Assembly (NCBI GenBank): GCA_963070105.1
Contig: OY718804.1
Coordinates: 3,985,317 to 4,049,316, forward strand
DNA from: Litomosoides sigmodontis
Lineage: Eukaryota; Nematoda; Chromadorea; Rhabditida; Onchocercidae
Direction: 5' to 3'
Length of the DNA stretch: 64,000 nucleotides
In this document: piece by piece, positions 1-14,019 of the stretch
How positions within the stretch are numbered: position 1 is the first letter of the stretch
How the letters are laid out: each line of letters opens with the position of its first letter
The notes under the pieces: generated by a model
The model's input: only the letters and a program-made list of their open reading frames with translations
Databases searched by the model: none
What the model was told of the DNA's origin: nothing
Position numbers and translations under genes: made by a program

Positions 1-232
1 AAAAACAGTACATATAAAACAGCAATATATACATGTAAATCCAAAGGATTTTAGAATATCACATAGTGAAAAGGCATAACATGCTATAATTTGTGAAACA
101 CAGCTGAGTAAGAAGTCCCTATATCGCGTCCACCTTATATTTCAAGAGGCTAAAAAGTGAATTGAGAATTCTCCTTAATTTAACACAGCTTCATTCCACT
201 GAAACTGTATACTAACAAAAAGCGTGTGGAAT

Positions 233-2580
233 TCAGGTAAAGTTCACTTCAGACAAAGCCATTCGCACCGCTATTAAGTCCTTGCTGCTTGGATTGTCAG
301 CAACTAATTGTTTTAATTTCTTCATATAAATATCGATGTTTTGTGAGGTTGGATATTCTCCTAAAAAGTAATGATTAACACGAACTGCACTACAAACGGA
401 TTCCGGACGAAAAACAACTACTGTGACCCAAATCGAAATATGCATTTGAAGAAATAGAATATATGATAAATTTTTATCTAAAGCAATGGAAATTTCCACT
501 GCAAATAATTTGACCTTACCATCGACAGAAACGTATGCAAGAGCGTCAGTCAATAATTTTGTCCACCGCTGTTTTACTTTTCCAGACAGCTGTAACGCTG
601 CAGGTTGTTGCCCATATATTAATTTCATCTTCTCTGACAACCTGCGAAATCAAGACTTGAAAGGCTTTGTCACAAGATACAAAAGCTCGTTAAAAAGAAC
701 CATCTATTAACATGATGTTAACCCGGTGCTCTCGTATGTTCAGTGTGATAGCTCAAGCCAGTTTAACTCATAAATGAAAATTTAATTTCACTTAATAAAA
801 TACTTCCGTGATTTGATTCGATACACCTGTGTTCAGCAAATGCAAACCGCTGTAAAACGTAACAGTTGGATTTGTGATAAAAAAGTAAAATGAAGCAGTA
901 AATTTTAGATTTTAAGGTAGTAAATATATAAACCCACTTTTGGATGTCAGCTTTGAGGAGATCATTTTCTTCCTGGAGAGCACCTACCATTTTCCGCAAC
1001 TTTTTGCATTTAGTTTCTTGACCTGGAAAAAAATTTACTTAAAAACTTAATCAATATTTCAAAAGTAGTATGATATGGTACACTACATTTAAATATATTA
1101 AGTAATGCAAAAATATTGTTCGCAATCCAAATAAAATAAAACACTGGTCCATAAATTCAATAAAATTCCCCTCTAGTTATGACCTCAATCATTTTCACAT
1201 AAAGTAGTTAAAAAATTTGGAGTAATTGTTGTCAACTTGATTTAAAATTCAGTCGAACATTTTGGACCATACTTTTATTGTAGGCAAGAAATTCCTTGCT
1301 GAATATTGGAATATCACTCGCAACAACTGCTTCATTTTTGTCTTCTTCCTTAAAAAAATTTTTTTTCCCAATCCATCAAATTAGTCCTAAAATCCTAATT
1401 ACTATAGAAAGCAAAGAAGTATTTTTCGTAAAGCCAAGCAAGTTAGGAAAAGACTTACCTCATCATTATCATCACTAGATCTCACATCGTTTTTGCGCTC
1501 TCTCAACTCAAGCGTTCTTTGTTTCATCAATTCTTTCTTCTTAACTGAAATTCGATTTTTTTTTTAAACTTACTAATCATCTCAACTTCGTTTTTACGTC
1601 AGTTAAAAAAGAATGAGCATTTAAAAACAGTTAACTCATTTGATTGTGAAGTCTCTACTTATTTATTGTTGAATCTCTGAAATTTTAAAACCAGCCACTA
1701 GGATATATGTTATTATATAGAATAAATTAGGTTTAGCATCTCAAATTACGCCACTCCTTACAAAATGCTTATTACCATGTTTAAAATCATTTTCTAGAAA
1801 AAAAGATCCACAAACCTTGGAACTGTTTGTATGTCTCCGTTTTCCTATATTCTTCCATAGCTTTCTGGTAGTCAGAATGTTCTTTAGCTGATTTGTCGAA
1901 ATAAAACTAAGAAAGTGAAATTGATTTCAAACTTTTTCGAAAATTCTATCACTAATTGACATGAGCCTTGTGCAAAACATGTGCGAAACAAAGTGAGTCC
2001 GTAAATCCCAGAAATTAAAGTCTTGCTGCCAACCAGATTCCAAGCAAACCATCCTATGATTATTACTACTTTCTAGCGAATATTTTCAATACCAATTTTC
2101 AAATTATTCCTTCTTTCAAATAAAGCCAAAAGGACAAGATTTTGCAACCAACGTTGACCTTTAGAAAATTCATTTTAAATCAAAAAAAAAATCAAATCTA
2201 ACCTTTTTTTGGTCATCGGACAAAGCTTTCCATTGTTTTGCAACATCTGCTAGAAAACTACGCTGATGTAGTGTCTCATGGCTATCGGAGTTCGTTAATT
2301 CCTTTCTTCGTGCACTGAAATCAACAGTTTTCATCTCTTTCGAAGCTCCTTGTAAACTTTTGCATCTATTTCTATGTCCAATACCACTCTCAGCAACGTA
2401 AGCTCTTCCACATTCCTTGCACCCTGATATGATCGCGTATAAATTCAAAGAAAAAATGACATACTTAACAAAGTGAACATAAGCAGTATGAGGCCGTTTT
2501 GGAGCATTTTCATCGATGTAAACAATCCTTTTCTTCTGTCCTTTGTTTTTTGCCTTTGACTTATGAAGCGTTGCAGACAT
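233..2580 (-). CDS. hmg-20: HMG20A/HMG20B (BRAF35)-type HMG-box protein, 8 exons
   Basis: In animals HMG20 proteins are HMG-box DNA-binding subunits of the LSD1-CoREST histone demethylase complex. Exons on the minus strand: 2580-2465, 2314-2203, 1906-1816, 1544-1459, 1348-1273, 1022-938, 641-520 and 360-233. All joins are in phase and give 271 aa. The HMG box starts near residue 27 (NAPKRPHTAYVHFV, then NARRKEL across the first intron) and includes KQWKALSDDQKK. A short motif DIPIFSKEFL matches the conserved DVPIFTEEFL-type motif between box and coiled coil in vertebrate HMG20. A coiled coil follows (KCKKLRKMVGALQEEN), then the family C-terminus (NIDIYMKKLKQLVADNP). Length is near that of vertebrate HMG20B. 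The match in domain order makes the family call strong; complex membership is inferred from the family. The neighbour on the same strand ends 1.7 kb upstream, so an operon is unlikely. Confidence 0.9.
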
Positions 2581-4265
2581 TGCGCAACTGCTGAACGTAC
2601 GTACAATAAATTATGAATTATATTCAGTGATAGCAATGGTCGAAACAAAAGATTGGTTTATTTATTGGGTAAACTTATGCCAATGTTTCTAAGATAAGCA
2701 ATTCTGGGTGGACAATCGAGGCAAACGAAAACTCAGTGTAAATAAAATAATTCACACAACTGAACCATCAACTCTCAGCACCCATCTACAACTCCTTTCA
2801 GTCTTAAAACAGGCATTGCGACCACCACTGAAAACTTCAGATCCCATCAAAAATTCAATTCAGCGATTGATGCTGGAAATTGTTGTTGTTACGAGTAGAG
2901 TAGAAGGGATAGTTTCAGGAAGTGTTCAGGAAATATTTTTCGTCGAGTGCTAACTATCGACAAGGAAAACAGAGAACAGAGATCGTTGCATTCATACATG
3001 TGGCAGAAGTCATTCTGAAAGGTAAGGTGTTGGTTCGTTAGAACTCTTACTAATTAGGGAGAGGACAGCGATAAAGTAGGAAGTAGTAAAACAGGGATCG
3101 ATTGAGGCAATTTAAGATTTCCGTGGCTTCATTGAAACTACAAATGTATATTGACAATGCATTTCTTATGGTACCGCATATTTGCCTATTAACTTCGTAA
3201 GCTTACGCATGAGCATTGAAATGAGTGACACTTGAAATGTTTCACCTTATTTAGGGCAAGAAATTTGCATATAACACATAAGATTCAGTCAGCAGCACTG
3301 CTGCTGAATGCATTCTATAACTTCACTTCAATTAATTCATTTGAAGTGATCTGCCTCATCTACCCTTATGGATGAACTATTTCACGTTCAGTGCATCACA
3401 ATATGTGGAAAGAGTTTAATAATTCGAAACCAGTGGAATAGGTCAAATGTTCGGTAGCTCTTATTAGTGATATTCGGTGTACTAACTGATCGAATTGTTC
3501 TAATAATCAAGCAGGCCTTATGTGAAATGCTTGCTTTAATATGTATAAAAAATTTACAGGCACATAAATAAGCAATATGCTAAAAGTGGAATGAAAGGCA
3601 TGATGAATTTTACGTCGAAATCAGACTTTTAATACAGAAATAATACAATAAGGACTAGAAAGACATAAGACTGCAGAGAAATTTAATTTTTGCAAAATAT
3701 TTGAAGTCGGTTTCAGGAAATTGCACATCTTTGGAATTTTCAAAGTCTTTGGAAACTTCGAGGACCCTTCCAAAGATACTAAGCTTAAAGCAGGTCAGAG
3801 TCCAGAAATTTAAAAAATAAAACAGTAGAGCATTCATAAAAACCCGTTGTTACTGATATTTGAACAATATTTCTGAGACGAAACCTCTACAACAAAGTGA
3901 TCAAATCTTCACTAAGATAAATAACAATGTGCAAGTGAAGTTTACGGTTATATAGGAAAGCAGTTACTGATAAAAGTGATTGCATGAACTACTGGACTAC
4001 TAGTGCCTCTGCAGCAGTCCTTACAGCATATGCACAATATCACAGTAAGAATAACTCATTGTTGAACTGGTTGTAAATCATCTCAATTGGCGGACTTAAT
4101 AGCTAAGTAACAGATATGGTTATCATAATATGTGAACAATACAATGTGGGAGAATAAGAAAAAATATTTAAGGTTCAGTAACATCCGAAGAATATAATGC
4201 TTAAATAAAAGCAAAAAAAACAATACAAAAAATTAACAACCAAAAAAGATACTGCAGCCAAGATG
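2581..4265. other. Intergenic region between hmg-20 and the formin
   Basis: This 1.7-kb AT-rich gap lies between the start of the HMG20 gene and the 3' end of the formin gene, both on the minus strand. It should hold the HMG20 promoter and the formin 3' UTR. An 81-codon plus-strand open frame at 2708-2953 has no splice context or family resemblance, so I do not call it a gene. I saw no repeats or RNA genes here. Confidence 0.6.
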
Positions 4266-7200
4266 TTATGGTTTTTCATTTTCTTTTGGGAGTATCGGAA
4301 CTGCATCAGCCTGCAAATAAACAACCTTAACTTTCACAAGTTGAATTTTTCCAAAATATCAAACATCCAAAAGATGTATGTTTGTTATTTTTTACATTAA
4401 GATATGCTCAGTACATAACCCAGATTAACCACTTAAGATTAACCCCATGATCTTAAAACTTTAAAAACTATCATCAATCCATTACAGCTTCAGTAATCCC
4501 ACTCGCATCAATTTAAGTGCGAAGCAGTGTTTTTGTAGTTGCTTTGGAAATTCTGGACAATATTCTATTCTCCCATAAGTACCTTGTGGAAGTTACTATA
4601 ACGTCGTATTTACCTGAATCAAGCGTCAAAATCAAAATCAGTGGACGATAAAAATTAATCTCACATTGCCAAGAAAATGAAGTTATGAGAAACCTGTATG
4701 AGTAATGTAGGCTGCCCTTTCCGACGTATACGATACTGCGTTGGAAGTCGTGATGCTCCACAACTAGAAATTGACATATGTTCTTCAGATGTACGCGAAC
4801 GTTGTCGTTCCATCGCAGCACGGCCTACAAACATTATGCACTATAATTACCTTAATTAGCTATAATCAGCTAATCAGTAAAACGATGCGAATAGATCTCT
4901 CCAGAAAACCCTATTTCCGTCTGAATAAACCAGTGAATCAGCTTAATGATTCCATTACCAGCACGAGTACGTGGTGTTCTCCTTGGTGTCCTTCGTTCCG
5001 CTCCTTCTAAATATCCCGCCTCTAATATCTTTTCGATTTCATCCACAACACCCAAATCTTGTTTTCCTGAAATCGAATTATTTTTAAGCGATAATTTTCA
5101 AACGAACAATAATAACCACCGTATAAGTTTTAAAAAAGGAAGAGATAATAATTATATTACATTATTACTATTGTTATCATTATTATTTTCATACATTATT
5201 ATTGTTTATTATAATAGAGCTGTGGTTTGTATGACAGTAGCTACATCAACTTTGCCACACAACTGCTGCAGTACCACACCTGTTTTCAGAATCCCTTCGA
5301 TTGCAACAGTGCGATTCAATGGAGATGCCGCAACTCCAGGTTGTAAGGGCTTTAATGGTAGTCTTTTTTTTCTTTCTTCCTCGCGTTCCTTTATTTCACG
5401 CATTTTCTCCATTTCATGGATGACTTTCTAAATTTATAAAATACAAGGGAAAAGTATTAGTAACTCAATTCGCTCTTAATATTCGAGTTTCGGGATTTTT
5501 ACATATGCGCTTGTTATCTGGATCTTCGTAATTCTAAAATTGCACGAATTTATACCGCAGTGCCCTAAGCTTCAATTCTCTTCCAGACTTACCTCGTAAT
5601 CCTCTTTGAAGAGCTTCAAGTCGCTAAAAAATGTTTCCATGTTGTATTTTTTCGAGTCAAATGAATAATACTTCCTCAAAGACTCCCATTTCGTATTCAT
5701 TGTGTTATACATCTGCAAATCACTTTTTTTCATATTTAAACTGTGTTAGTACTGCTAAACTAAAATTCGGATATTTCACTCATAAATCCTAATATTTGTC
5801 CAAAATTCTCTAATATCGAAATTTTGCAAAACTTTCAAACCAACAAACTTTTTCTACGATTTCGCATTCTGCTTTCGCCTTTGATAAAAATGGACCCATT
5901 TTTTCAGAGAATAAATCGTTTTCTGCTTGCTTGATAAATGTCTTAAGTTGATTTTCGACCTGTAAAGCGAAGTCTACAGTTGATTAATAATGATAACGCT
6001 AGCACGAAGTTTTTGTTATATCTCAATGTTTACGTTGACCGTACGTAAAAATAGTTCAAACCTGTAACATATAGAGCCTAACCTAATATTGAGTGTAACC
6101 ATTAAATGTTAATTGGCATTATTTGAGAACGTTAGAAGTTGCGCAAAAAATCACCTTACTAAGAGCATTTTTCAAAGCTGTAACGCCTTTGGCCACTTCA
6201 TCTGCATTGACACGTGAAGCTTTATCCACATGGAGGAATTCATCTTTAGGAAAGTTTGCATATAAACCATTCGCTTCAGTAGACATGCAACTTATGAGGT
6301 AATGCAAAAGTGATTCGCTGTTGTTGACATCTTTTGTATCACTTAACTATAATCGAAATTGTATTGGTTAAAAGTTGGTAGTCCCAGAAGTTTCAAAGGA
6401 ACAACTTTCAGGTAAAGACATACATTAAACATTCATTATACTTAAAGGACTATGTTATACCTTCTTCAGCACACTCATTTCGAATCCAAATATATCTTTG
6501 TACGTTTTCGATGAATGTCCCATATAGTTTCCGACTAAAAGAACCATTTCTAAAAACATCTTAAAGCCCCTTGACGTCCGAATTTCATCACATGCTTCTA
6601 TCACAGCCGATATAGTCTGAAATAATGATGACGAAATGATCTTACTAAATATTCTTTTGTACTAACGTATAAAGTAAATAAAATCATTCAAATAAAGGTC
6701 AAGATAGAGCTAAAATATACAATGAAGTACTGCGCTGTACCATAAATATACGAACCGGTTTCAAATCGTTAATGGTTTTATCAAATTCAAGCATAAAAAT
6801 CATAGAATCCAATCGTGCTGGCAATCCTTTTATCGAAGCCAATGTTACAGCGAACTAGAAAATTAAATTAGATTAAAAATCCCAAATACAAAAAAGCTAT
6901 CAGGTATAAAATATCCACTCTAAATTACCTGTTCCCCTTCCGGCATCTCATTAAATTTATTACCACCTAAATCCTCAAGCTTCTTCAACGTGTCAGACGG
7001 CGGCAAAGCATTTCTCAGCTGTTGCATTGTTCCCGAAGATATTACTCGATCATCGATTTCCAACAAAATCCGTTTCCATTCGTCCAACGGTATCTTTTGC
7101 GATCCTTGCAGAATGGCTAAAAAAAGAAATCTACTACATAAAAAATAATGCTCGATTCAGGAATTACTTTAATTTAAAAAAACGGAAAAATGATCATTTA

Positions 7201-10200
7201 ACAACAAAATGCATGAAATAGGGTTTTTAAGTACCTAAAGATTGCAAGATTTTTTCGTCCTGTATAACTAGTGGTTTCCGGACTTTTTTCTTCGGCAAAC
7301 TCCTTCCACTTTTTGCTGAATCGGAGTCACAGATACTTTGTCGACTACAAATAAAACCGCAATGCAAATGGTTTCAGATTATTTCTAAATTAAACAGATC
7401 ACAAGACTCTCACATCTCTACCAACTTACACAATTCCCTGCTTAGCAAATTATCAACTTGAATTGGCATTATTATTTACTATATAAAAATGAAAAGTGTA
7501 TTTGAACTGCTCAAGACGATACAGACTCCTTAAATTTAGCATTTCTAATGAAGAAGCTAAAAAAACTCTACTTCGCTGCAAATTTTTTTTTTAGTGTTTC
7601 AAACAACCGCTCATTAGCGAATTTCTCCTCTGCCGTTTGTGCCCAAAATGAGTCCTTACTGATTTCCTTGGGCTTGATCTGAAAAGGGATTTCATGAGAA
7701 AGTAACACTCCCCGTTACGATTCTCTAATCTTTCATAAAAATTTGACAGAATTTCAAAAACCTACGGTTGCCGAGCTCCATGGAATCTTCTTCATCGGTA
7801 CATCAACTTCGCGACGCGGTTTCTTCTTTAGATATTCCGGTAAGTCGGGACTTACCACTTTATTTAAGAGCCCAGATGGTGGTGGTAATGGCAACCCAAA
7901 TGAACCTTGTCCGCCTGGAAGTGGTGGTGGTGGTGGCGGAGGAGGACGATAGCTCCCTGCAATTAACCGGTAAAAACACTGTATGTTGCTAAAAATTCTG
8001 TGAAAAAATTTACTCCTGAGATGAAAAATCAAAACAAGTTTACCAGACGATAGTATAGGTGGAGGAGGTGGAGGTGGTGGTGGAGGAGCGCTCTGATGAG
8101 CAGGTGGTGGAGCATCAGATCTTATTACGGCTGGTAAAGTGTTCTTATCTGTCGTTTCAGCATACATATCTGGTGGCGGTAAACGGTTCGTTGGTGGTGG
8201 AAGCGGAACACTCGGGTCTTTTATCTGGAATAATAAGAAATTTTTGGAATTAAATTACATAAAATGTAACAAAACCATAAGGATAACGAATTCCTAAAAA
8301 TTTTACATGATTTCTGAGCTGTTCTGACTCATTTGCAAACTCCTCCATCCTCCTGTAATATTGACTCAATTTAGCTAATGCTTCATTTTTTGCTTGTGTC
8401 GCCGTCTCAACACGTTCACTTGCTTGCCTTCCTTCTTCACAGTCTTCTAAAGCATCTGCAAGCAACAGCTACTCAGTTTAATTCCGAAACTATATGGCAG
8501 GATGTCAGCAACAAACATGCAGAAAAATATGGCTTCCCAAACACGGAAAATACATCTAAGGCTTACGGATTTAACAACAGTAATATACATTTTAAAAATT
8601 CTGACCAATAAAATGAGTGATATCTTGAGTAAATTCAAATTTTCCACGAAAATCAGGATCAACACATGTTTTGGGCAAAACTATTTCTGAGATGCAATTC
8701 TCAATCAATCGAAAATACTCTGTCCTGTAAAAATGAAAACATTCAACATTTCGACAGATGTAAAGCGCTTGCGATTAAATTAAGACCTTACTGAAATGAA
8801 ATTCATTTGGCACATCCTCACCTCACATTAATATCATCAGTCACCAGAAGAAGGTGTTGTAGAATGCTCAAGAATGGCCCTTCAGCTCTAGTGTTCTTTA
8901 CACCAGCTAGTAAAATATTGTAACAGCAATCAGGCTCTTCATATTCTCCTTTTCTGAAACACATTACTGTTAAATGATGTGGTTCTATCTTTATTGCTCT
9001 TAAGGCAATTAAAAAATCATAACAGACAACAATAATAACGAACATTTGTTCAAACCGATTTACAAGTTCAGCAAAGTCGGCTTCTTTGATTCGACAAAAA
9101 TTATCGTACTGTTTCTTAACTGCTTCCAAAGTACAGCTTTCCAAAAACTATAAATATGAACTGTATATACTAACACATTAAAAAAAGGACATTAGTTTAC
9201 CATTTGAAGTCATTTCTAGTAGCCTCATCACTAAAAATTTGTCAGATTTGACTCGTAGATGCTTAAGGGTACTCTTTTCATTATCAAACGCTTTACTGAT
9301 ATAGTACGATATAAATTTCTGGTCAGCCCAAATATGCATTCTACTGAAGAAGAATGTAAAATAACCTCAAAGCATTTTTTGTTAAAATCATATGTCACCG
9401 ATACTGCTGACGGAATAACATAATAACGGGTATAAAAATGTTTAATTTAATGAAATCAAATTCGGAATAAACCTGAACCTGACCTGAACACAATCGTACA
9501 TGCCAGCACGCATGAATTCACTTCTCCAATGCATACGAATTTGCCAGGCAGCTTCTGCAGATGCTCGACCTTCTTCTGTAGTTGTATCATATGGCTCTGG
9601 CACATCCAGCACTACATTCACCAATGTCATGGCTTTCTTCTAAAATAACTGATGAGTGTGTATGAATCTCACTTTTTCAACGTTCACTTCTTAGAATAAT
9701 TTTATATGAAAAAAAAAGTAATATTAGAAAATTTTAACTTATCCAAATTAAACTACAACTGACCACTACATCGAGGCGGTTCGATTTACTCAAGCAACTG
9801 ACAATGCAACGAAACCTGTCACACTTTCGCAACCGGGCTTCTTCGGTTAAGGCTTGCAAAAGCGTCTCGCGTCTAGAAGTTCAAAATGTTACTTACTTCG
9901 GAAGTAATATATTATTAAATTGAACGAGATTTGAATTTCTTTCAAAAGTTGCTTAAAAATCAATAAAATGGTCAAAATAACATTCCTTTCATTCATTTAA
10001 CAACACAAAATAAAACAAAAAAATCACTGTAATAATCATAAACCTTCTTAATCGTCTTCAAATTCCAAAAATAACTTACCCTTTGAGCTCAAATTTATCA
10101 TCATTAACGAAAGTCACGACGCCCAACAGACTCACTGTTACAAATTTTAATGAATCCCAATGATCTAAGGATGGTTTACCGGAAGCTACGGACAGCACTG

Positions 10201-12373
10201 CAACCAAGCATGAAAACATTTTCGACTTACGTCTGAAGCACAGTTCCATTCCAGGCTTAAATAAGCAAATAAGATCAATTTGATTAAATAAGAAATTAAA
10301 TTAACACAGTTATTCCCACTAAAAAAACCTCGACCAAATTTAGTAGTAGTAATTTAATTATTCACTTTCAAAATTCTTAAAATAAAATTTCCGAATTTTT
10401 CTCCACCTCAAATACTAACGAAATAAATTTATGGTATTATAATATAAATACTTACCCACGTATTCACAATGGATTTCAAACACTTAACACTGTCATGAAG
10501 TTGCAAAGCATATTCTTCCTCCCTTTCAGAATTCTCTGATAACCTCAAGGATTCGATGAGCTTACGCATTATATAGAACAATAGCTGAAGACCTCCTTGG
10601 TTGCCAAACTAAAAAAATATATGAAAAAAAAGCTAAGCATTTTTCCATTATAATTAATCTAATATATGAAAAGAAATAGATTTTAATTATTTTATGGGTT
10701 GATAAGCGTTCTTTATTCAGCATTTGTTAGTAACAAACAAAAATATTTCAATTCAATCTCTCTCGTCAAATCGCATTAAAATTTGAACTTACAATTTGAA
10801 TATCATTCGTTATCAAATCGTTGCAATCAGTACAGTTTTTTTTTTTACGAAATTAACAAATAAAATACCATCAAATTATACCTCCTTAATCCAATCCACT
10901 TTCTGAACGCTAAGCTGAACTTTCAAATCTTTCAACACATCTTTCATTAGCCTACACTCTTCCCCAGATGCTAGCATCCTCTCAATGCGTCGAATCAGGT
11001 CAATCGGTCGCTGGAAAATTCTTTTCGTGCTTTTTAGAGACTTACTGATTACTGTCAATTCAATGTAAAATGAGATGATAACCGTTGAACAAAACAGTTG
11101 AATATTTGAAGGGAAAAACCTTGGAATTCTCTTGCGTTGCCATATTAAGCCTTTGAGATTGACAAACCATTTGTCGCTTCTTTTCCATATCGTTGTCGGC
11201 CAACAAAGTACGAAATTTTTCATCTTTTATATTCATTTGCTTCTAAAATTCAATTATATCATCCAATGAATTTCATTGTTCTCAAAATAAAGAAGCGATT
11301 TCTATTGCTTTCAAAAAGTTTTCAGTGTCCGAAAATAAAGGCTTTTGTCTGAACCTTTAGTGTTAGCCTGAAGCTAAAAAGTGTAATTCGATTGAAAAAT
11401 TTAAAAAAAAACTTCTACAACGATTAATGAAATGCTTGTTTATGTTAAAAATATATCTTACAAGTAATTCAGCAAAAGCAGCATTGACTTGATCATCGTT
11501 CATCCGATTCACCTCATAATGATTGGGTTCCATTAACCTCCTACTTGTTTCCGGTAAGTTTGCACAATCTGCTTCAGGCTAAAATTGAATAATAGTAACT
11601 TAGTGGAAAAATTGAAGCAATCCAATTAGTAATGATAATAATACATGTAAACCATCATTTCGCTCGCTAACAAAGACGGAAAGCAAAAGTCATATTGAGA
11701 ATTTTAACAGATATTAAAATGGAAGTGAAAGTTAAATTTCAAGGATTAAAAGAATAGTTCAAATTGTTTAAAACTAATTCTCCACTAAATTTGAAAATAA
11801 TTTTACCAAAAAACGGATAGTTAGACATGTACTCATGTGGAGCAGTTCAAAATTTTAAGCACTTCATTTCCGAAATTTAAATTTAGAATCTCCCGCTTAT
11901 TTTAATTAATTGCACGTAACGCACCTGTGAAATACTGCGAATCGATGAATTTTCGTTGTGAAATTTTGACACAACTAGTACTTCACTTTTTATCTTTTCC
12001 TCTCACAACTACCCTAATTTAAAGCATCCAGCAAAACAAAATTGAACAGAAATTAGGAACTTAAACTACAGAGAATCAAACGCGAAAACCTCGCTTAACA
12101 CTTTTAATTCTCAGCGTTAAAATTTTTTGAAATTATAAAATTTGAATATTCATATTTGAAATGAAATTAGAGAAGTCGTTGGAAGGTTGTGCATAAAAGC
12201 TTGAAATAACAAGTATTTCTAACTAAATGACAGAAATGAATGAATCGAACAGAGAGACAGACCAGTGATCGGACGGATAGACCTGAGAGGACATGACAGT
12301 GATGACCATTTTCGGGTCGGAAACTTCGCAAACTTCCGTTATCCTTCCCCTTACACTTTTTTGAACCGAACAT
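4266..12373 (-). CDS. cyk-1: Diaphanous-related formin (CYK-1 type), about 28 exons
   Basis: Formin that nucleates and elongates unbranched actin filaments; the C. elegans orthologue CYK-1 is needed for the cytokinetic ring. From the N-terminus, the Rho-binding/DID half lies at about 11578-8820 (MNDDQVNAAFAELL; DLKVQLSVQKVDWIKE; RAEGPFLSILQHLLLVTDD). Next come a coiled coil (about 8458-8300) and a proline-rich FH1 split by an intron (runs of 10 and 8 prolines at about 8227-7765). FH2 spans about 7765-5590 (VPMKKIPWSS; LLVGNYMGHSSKTYKDIFGFEMSVLKK; FLHVDKASRVNADEV). The autoinhibitory DAD (GVVDEIEKILEAGYLEGAER followed by basic residues) is at 5066-4959. The last exons, 4824-4694 and 4310-4266, end ADAVPILPKENEKP. 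The presence of both DID and DAD implies Rho-released autoinhibition. The two 5' exons (12373 to about 12280, and about 11980-11947) rest on phase and splice sites only, so the start is tentative. Confidence 0.9.
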
Positions 12374-12636
12374 GATTGAATCAATCTGTAACACATACAA
12401 TTATAATGATAATTATGAGGACTATTTGAATTTTTTAATGAAATTTAAAAATATCTCAAATGTTTAGCCTGAAATACATGAGCGTGACCTTTGGCCCCTC
12501 ATAAATTACACTATTAACATCCATCAATCATTGCTCAAAAAACGTAGTGCGCACACATCTTCCCATAACGGTCAATGATCATTGCCATATGAATCGCCTT
12601 CATTGCCGGCGAGAGCTAAAGCAAGTGAAGCCTTCT

Positions 12637-12653
12637 CCCCCCCCCCCCCCCCC
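12637..12653. repeat. Poly-C homopolymer tract
   Basis: Uninterrupted run of about 17 C bases, followed by CCTCCT units. It is a simple repeat whose length is probably polymorphic or uncertain in assembly. Confidence 0.9.
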
Positions 12654-12782
12654 TCCTCCTTCTCCTCCTTCAAACAGACATGAACTTTGACCTTTCCACC
12701 TACACAATGTGATCCGAGAAACATCCCACCACACTATGGTAAGATGAAAAGAAATTTTGCATTTGAAATTCAGAAAAGTGAA

Positions 12783-12809
<27 letters not shown>
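12783..12809. repeat. (CT)n microsatellite
   Basis: Near-perfect CT dinucleotide array of about 27 bases between the formin and the next gene. Confidence 0.95.
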
Positions 12810-12815
<6 letters not shown>

Positions 12816-14019
12816 GCTTAACAAAAAACCAACGAGAGGGAGGGGAGATGAGAAGGTCACAAGTGATGGTAATACCACGGTGCTTTTTCCTTCTGTGAAA
12901 GAACTACAAATGGATCACTCACTCTCTGATATGACCCTGAACTGATGAGGGTGGATGGATGCCAGATATTGTCGTTGTACCTCGCACAACATGCATACTC
13001 TCTCTCTCTTCTCTCTCTTTCACCCTACCATTTGCATAATTAGCATATTAATTCATATTTTAGAGTAAAATTTTGAAATTAATAATTTCATTAGAACCTA
13101 GTGTTAAAAATTTCACTACCATTGAGATTTCTCACGTACTGAGAAAGAGTTACTAGTGAGGTACGAGTGTGAGAGTACGACGAAGCAGAAGTGTACCACG
13201 TGGAGGATTTGTGGATAAATGTTAAATATTATTATCAACGCTCAAGCTATGATAATGATATCATTGATGATAGTTTCCTTGAAATATCATAACAGTTATA
13301 CCATACTACTCGCTACAGTACACATATTCCTAGCAGAAAAACAATAACATTGTCTTTCTTTCAAAATTCTGTTCGAAAACAATTTTCGTCAAACAAATGC
13401 AATGCCAAACTGAGCAGTGGAAAGGCACTGAGTATGAACATCTGCTTGAGAGCTTGCCATATTCCACAAATTCGTTAAAGCAAAGCAAATGGGAATTTCC
13501 GTTTTCAAATTCATTAATTTGAAAATATAAACATAAATCGAGTGTGATATTAATAGGACGGATGAAATGATTGAAGATTTCCAAATTAGAGACCGATGGA
13601 TCAGCAGTCATGGTGGATCGCATTCATCTGTATCTGGCACCACTTACTTCCCTTACTACTTAATTCACAGTGAAGAAGAGAGCGGAAAAGAATTTCCCGC
13701 GGCGCAACTGATTAAATTGCGCAAAAAAAACGATGCAACGAGAAGGATGTGCAATTGCATTAAGCAAAAGTATGAATATATTTCGTAGAATTCATTTTTT
13801 AATGAGAAATTTTTCGAACCATAAAAAGGAGTGTGAAAACAACGCTTAAGACGTTTTAAATGGCATTCACAACGAAAACACGAAAAGTTATTTGCATGAA
13901 AATAGAATGAATGTATTGCCGTTTCTTCTGCGGCATTCTTCAAGTGGAAAAGTAATTGACCATTGTTGAAATTGGACGTAGATGAAAGAGGAATGGATGA
14001 TGCATTTAGCGCATTGTTG

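Larger units (their letters stand above)
12374..14019. other. Intergenic region with poly-C and CT microsatellites
   Basis: About 1.6 kb between the formin start and the 3' end of the next minus-strand exon. It holds a 17-base C run, a CT dinucleotide array and a further CT-rich stretch near 13000-13020. A minus-strand frame that stays open at 13665-14087 could contain 3' exons of the gene at 14.0-15.8 kb but shows no recognisable domain. Confidence 0.5.
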
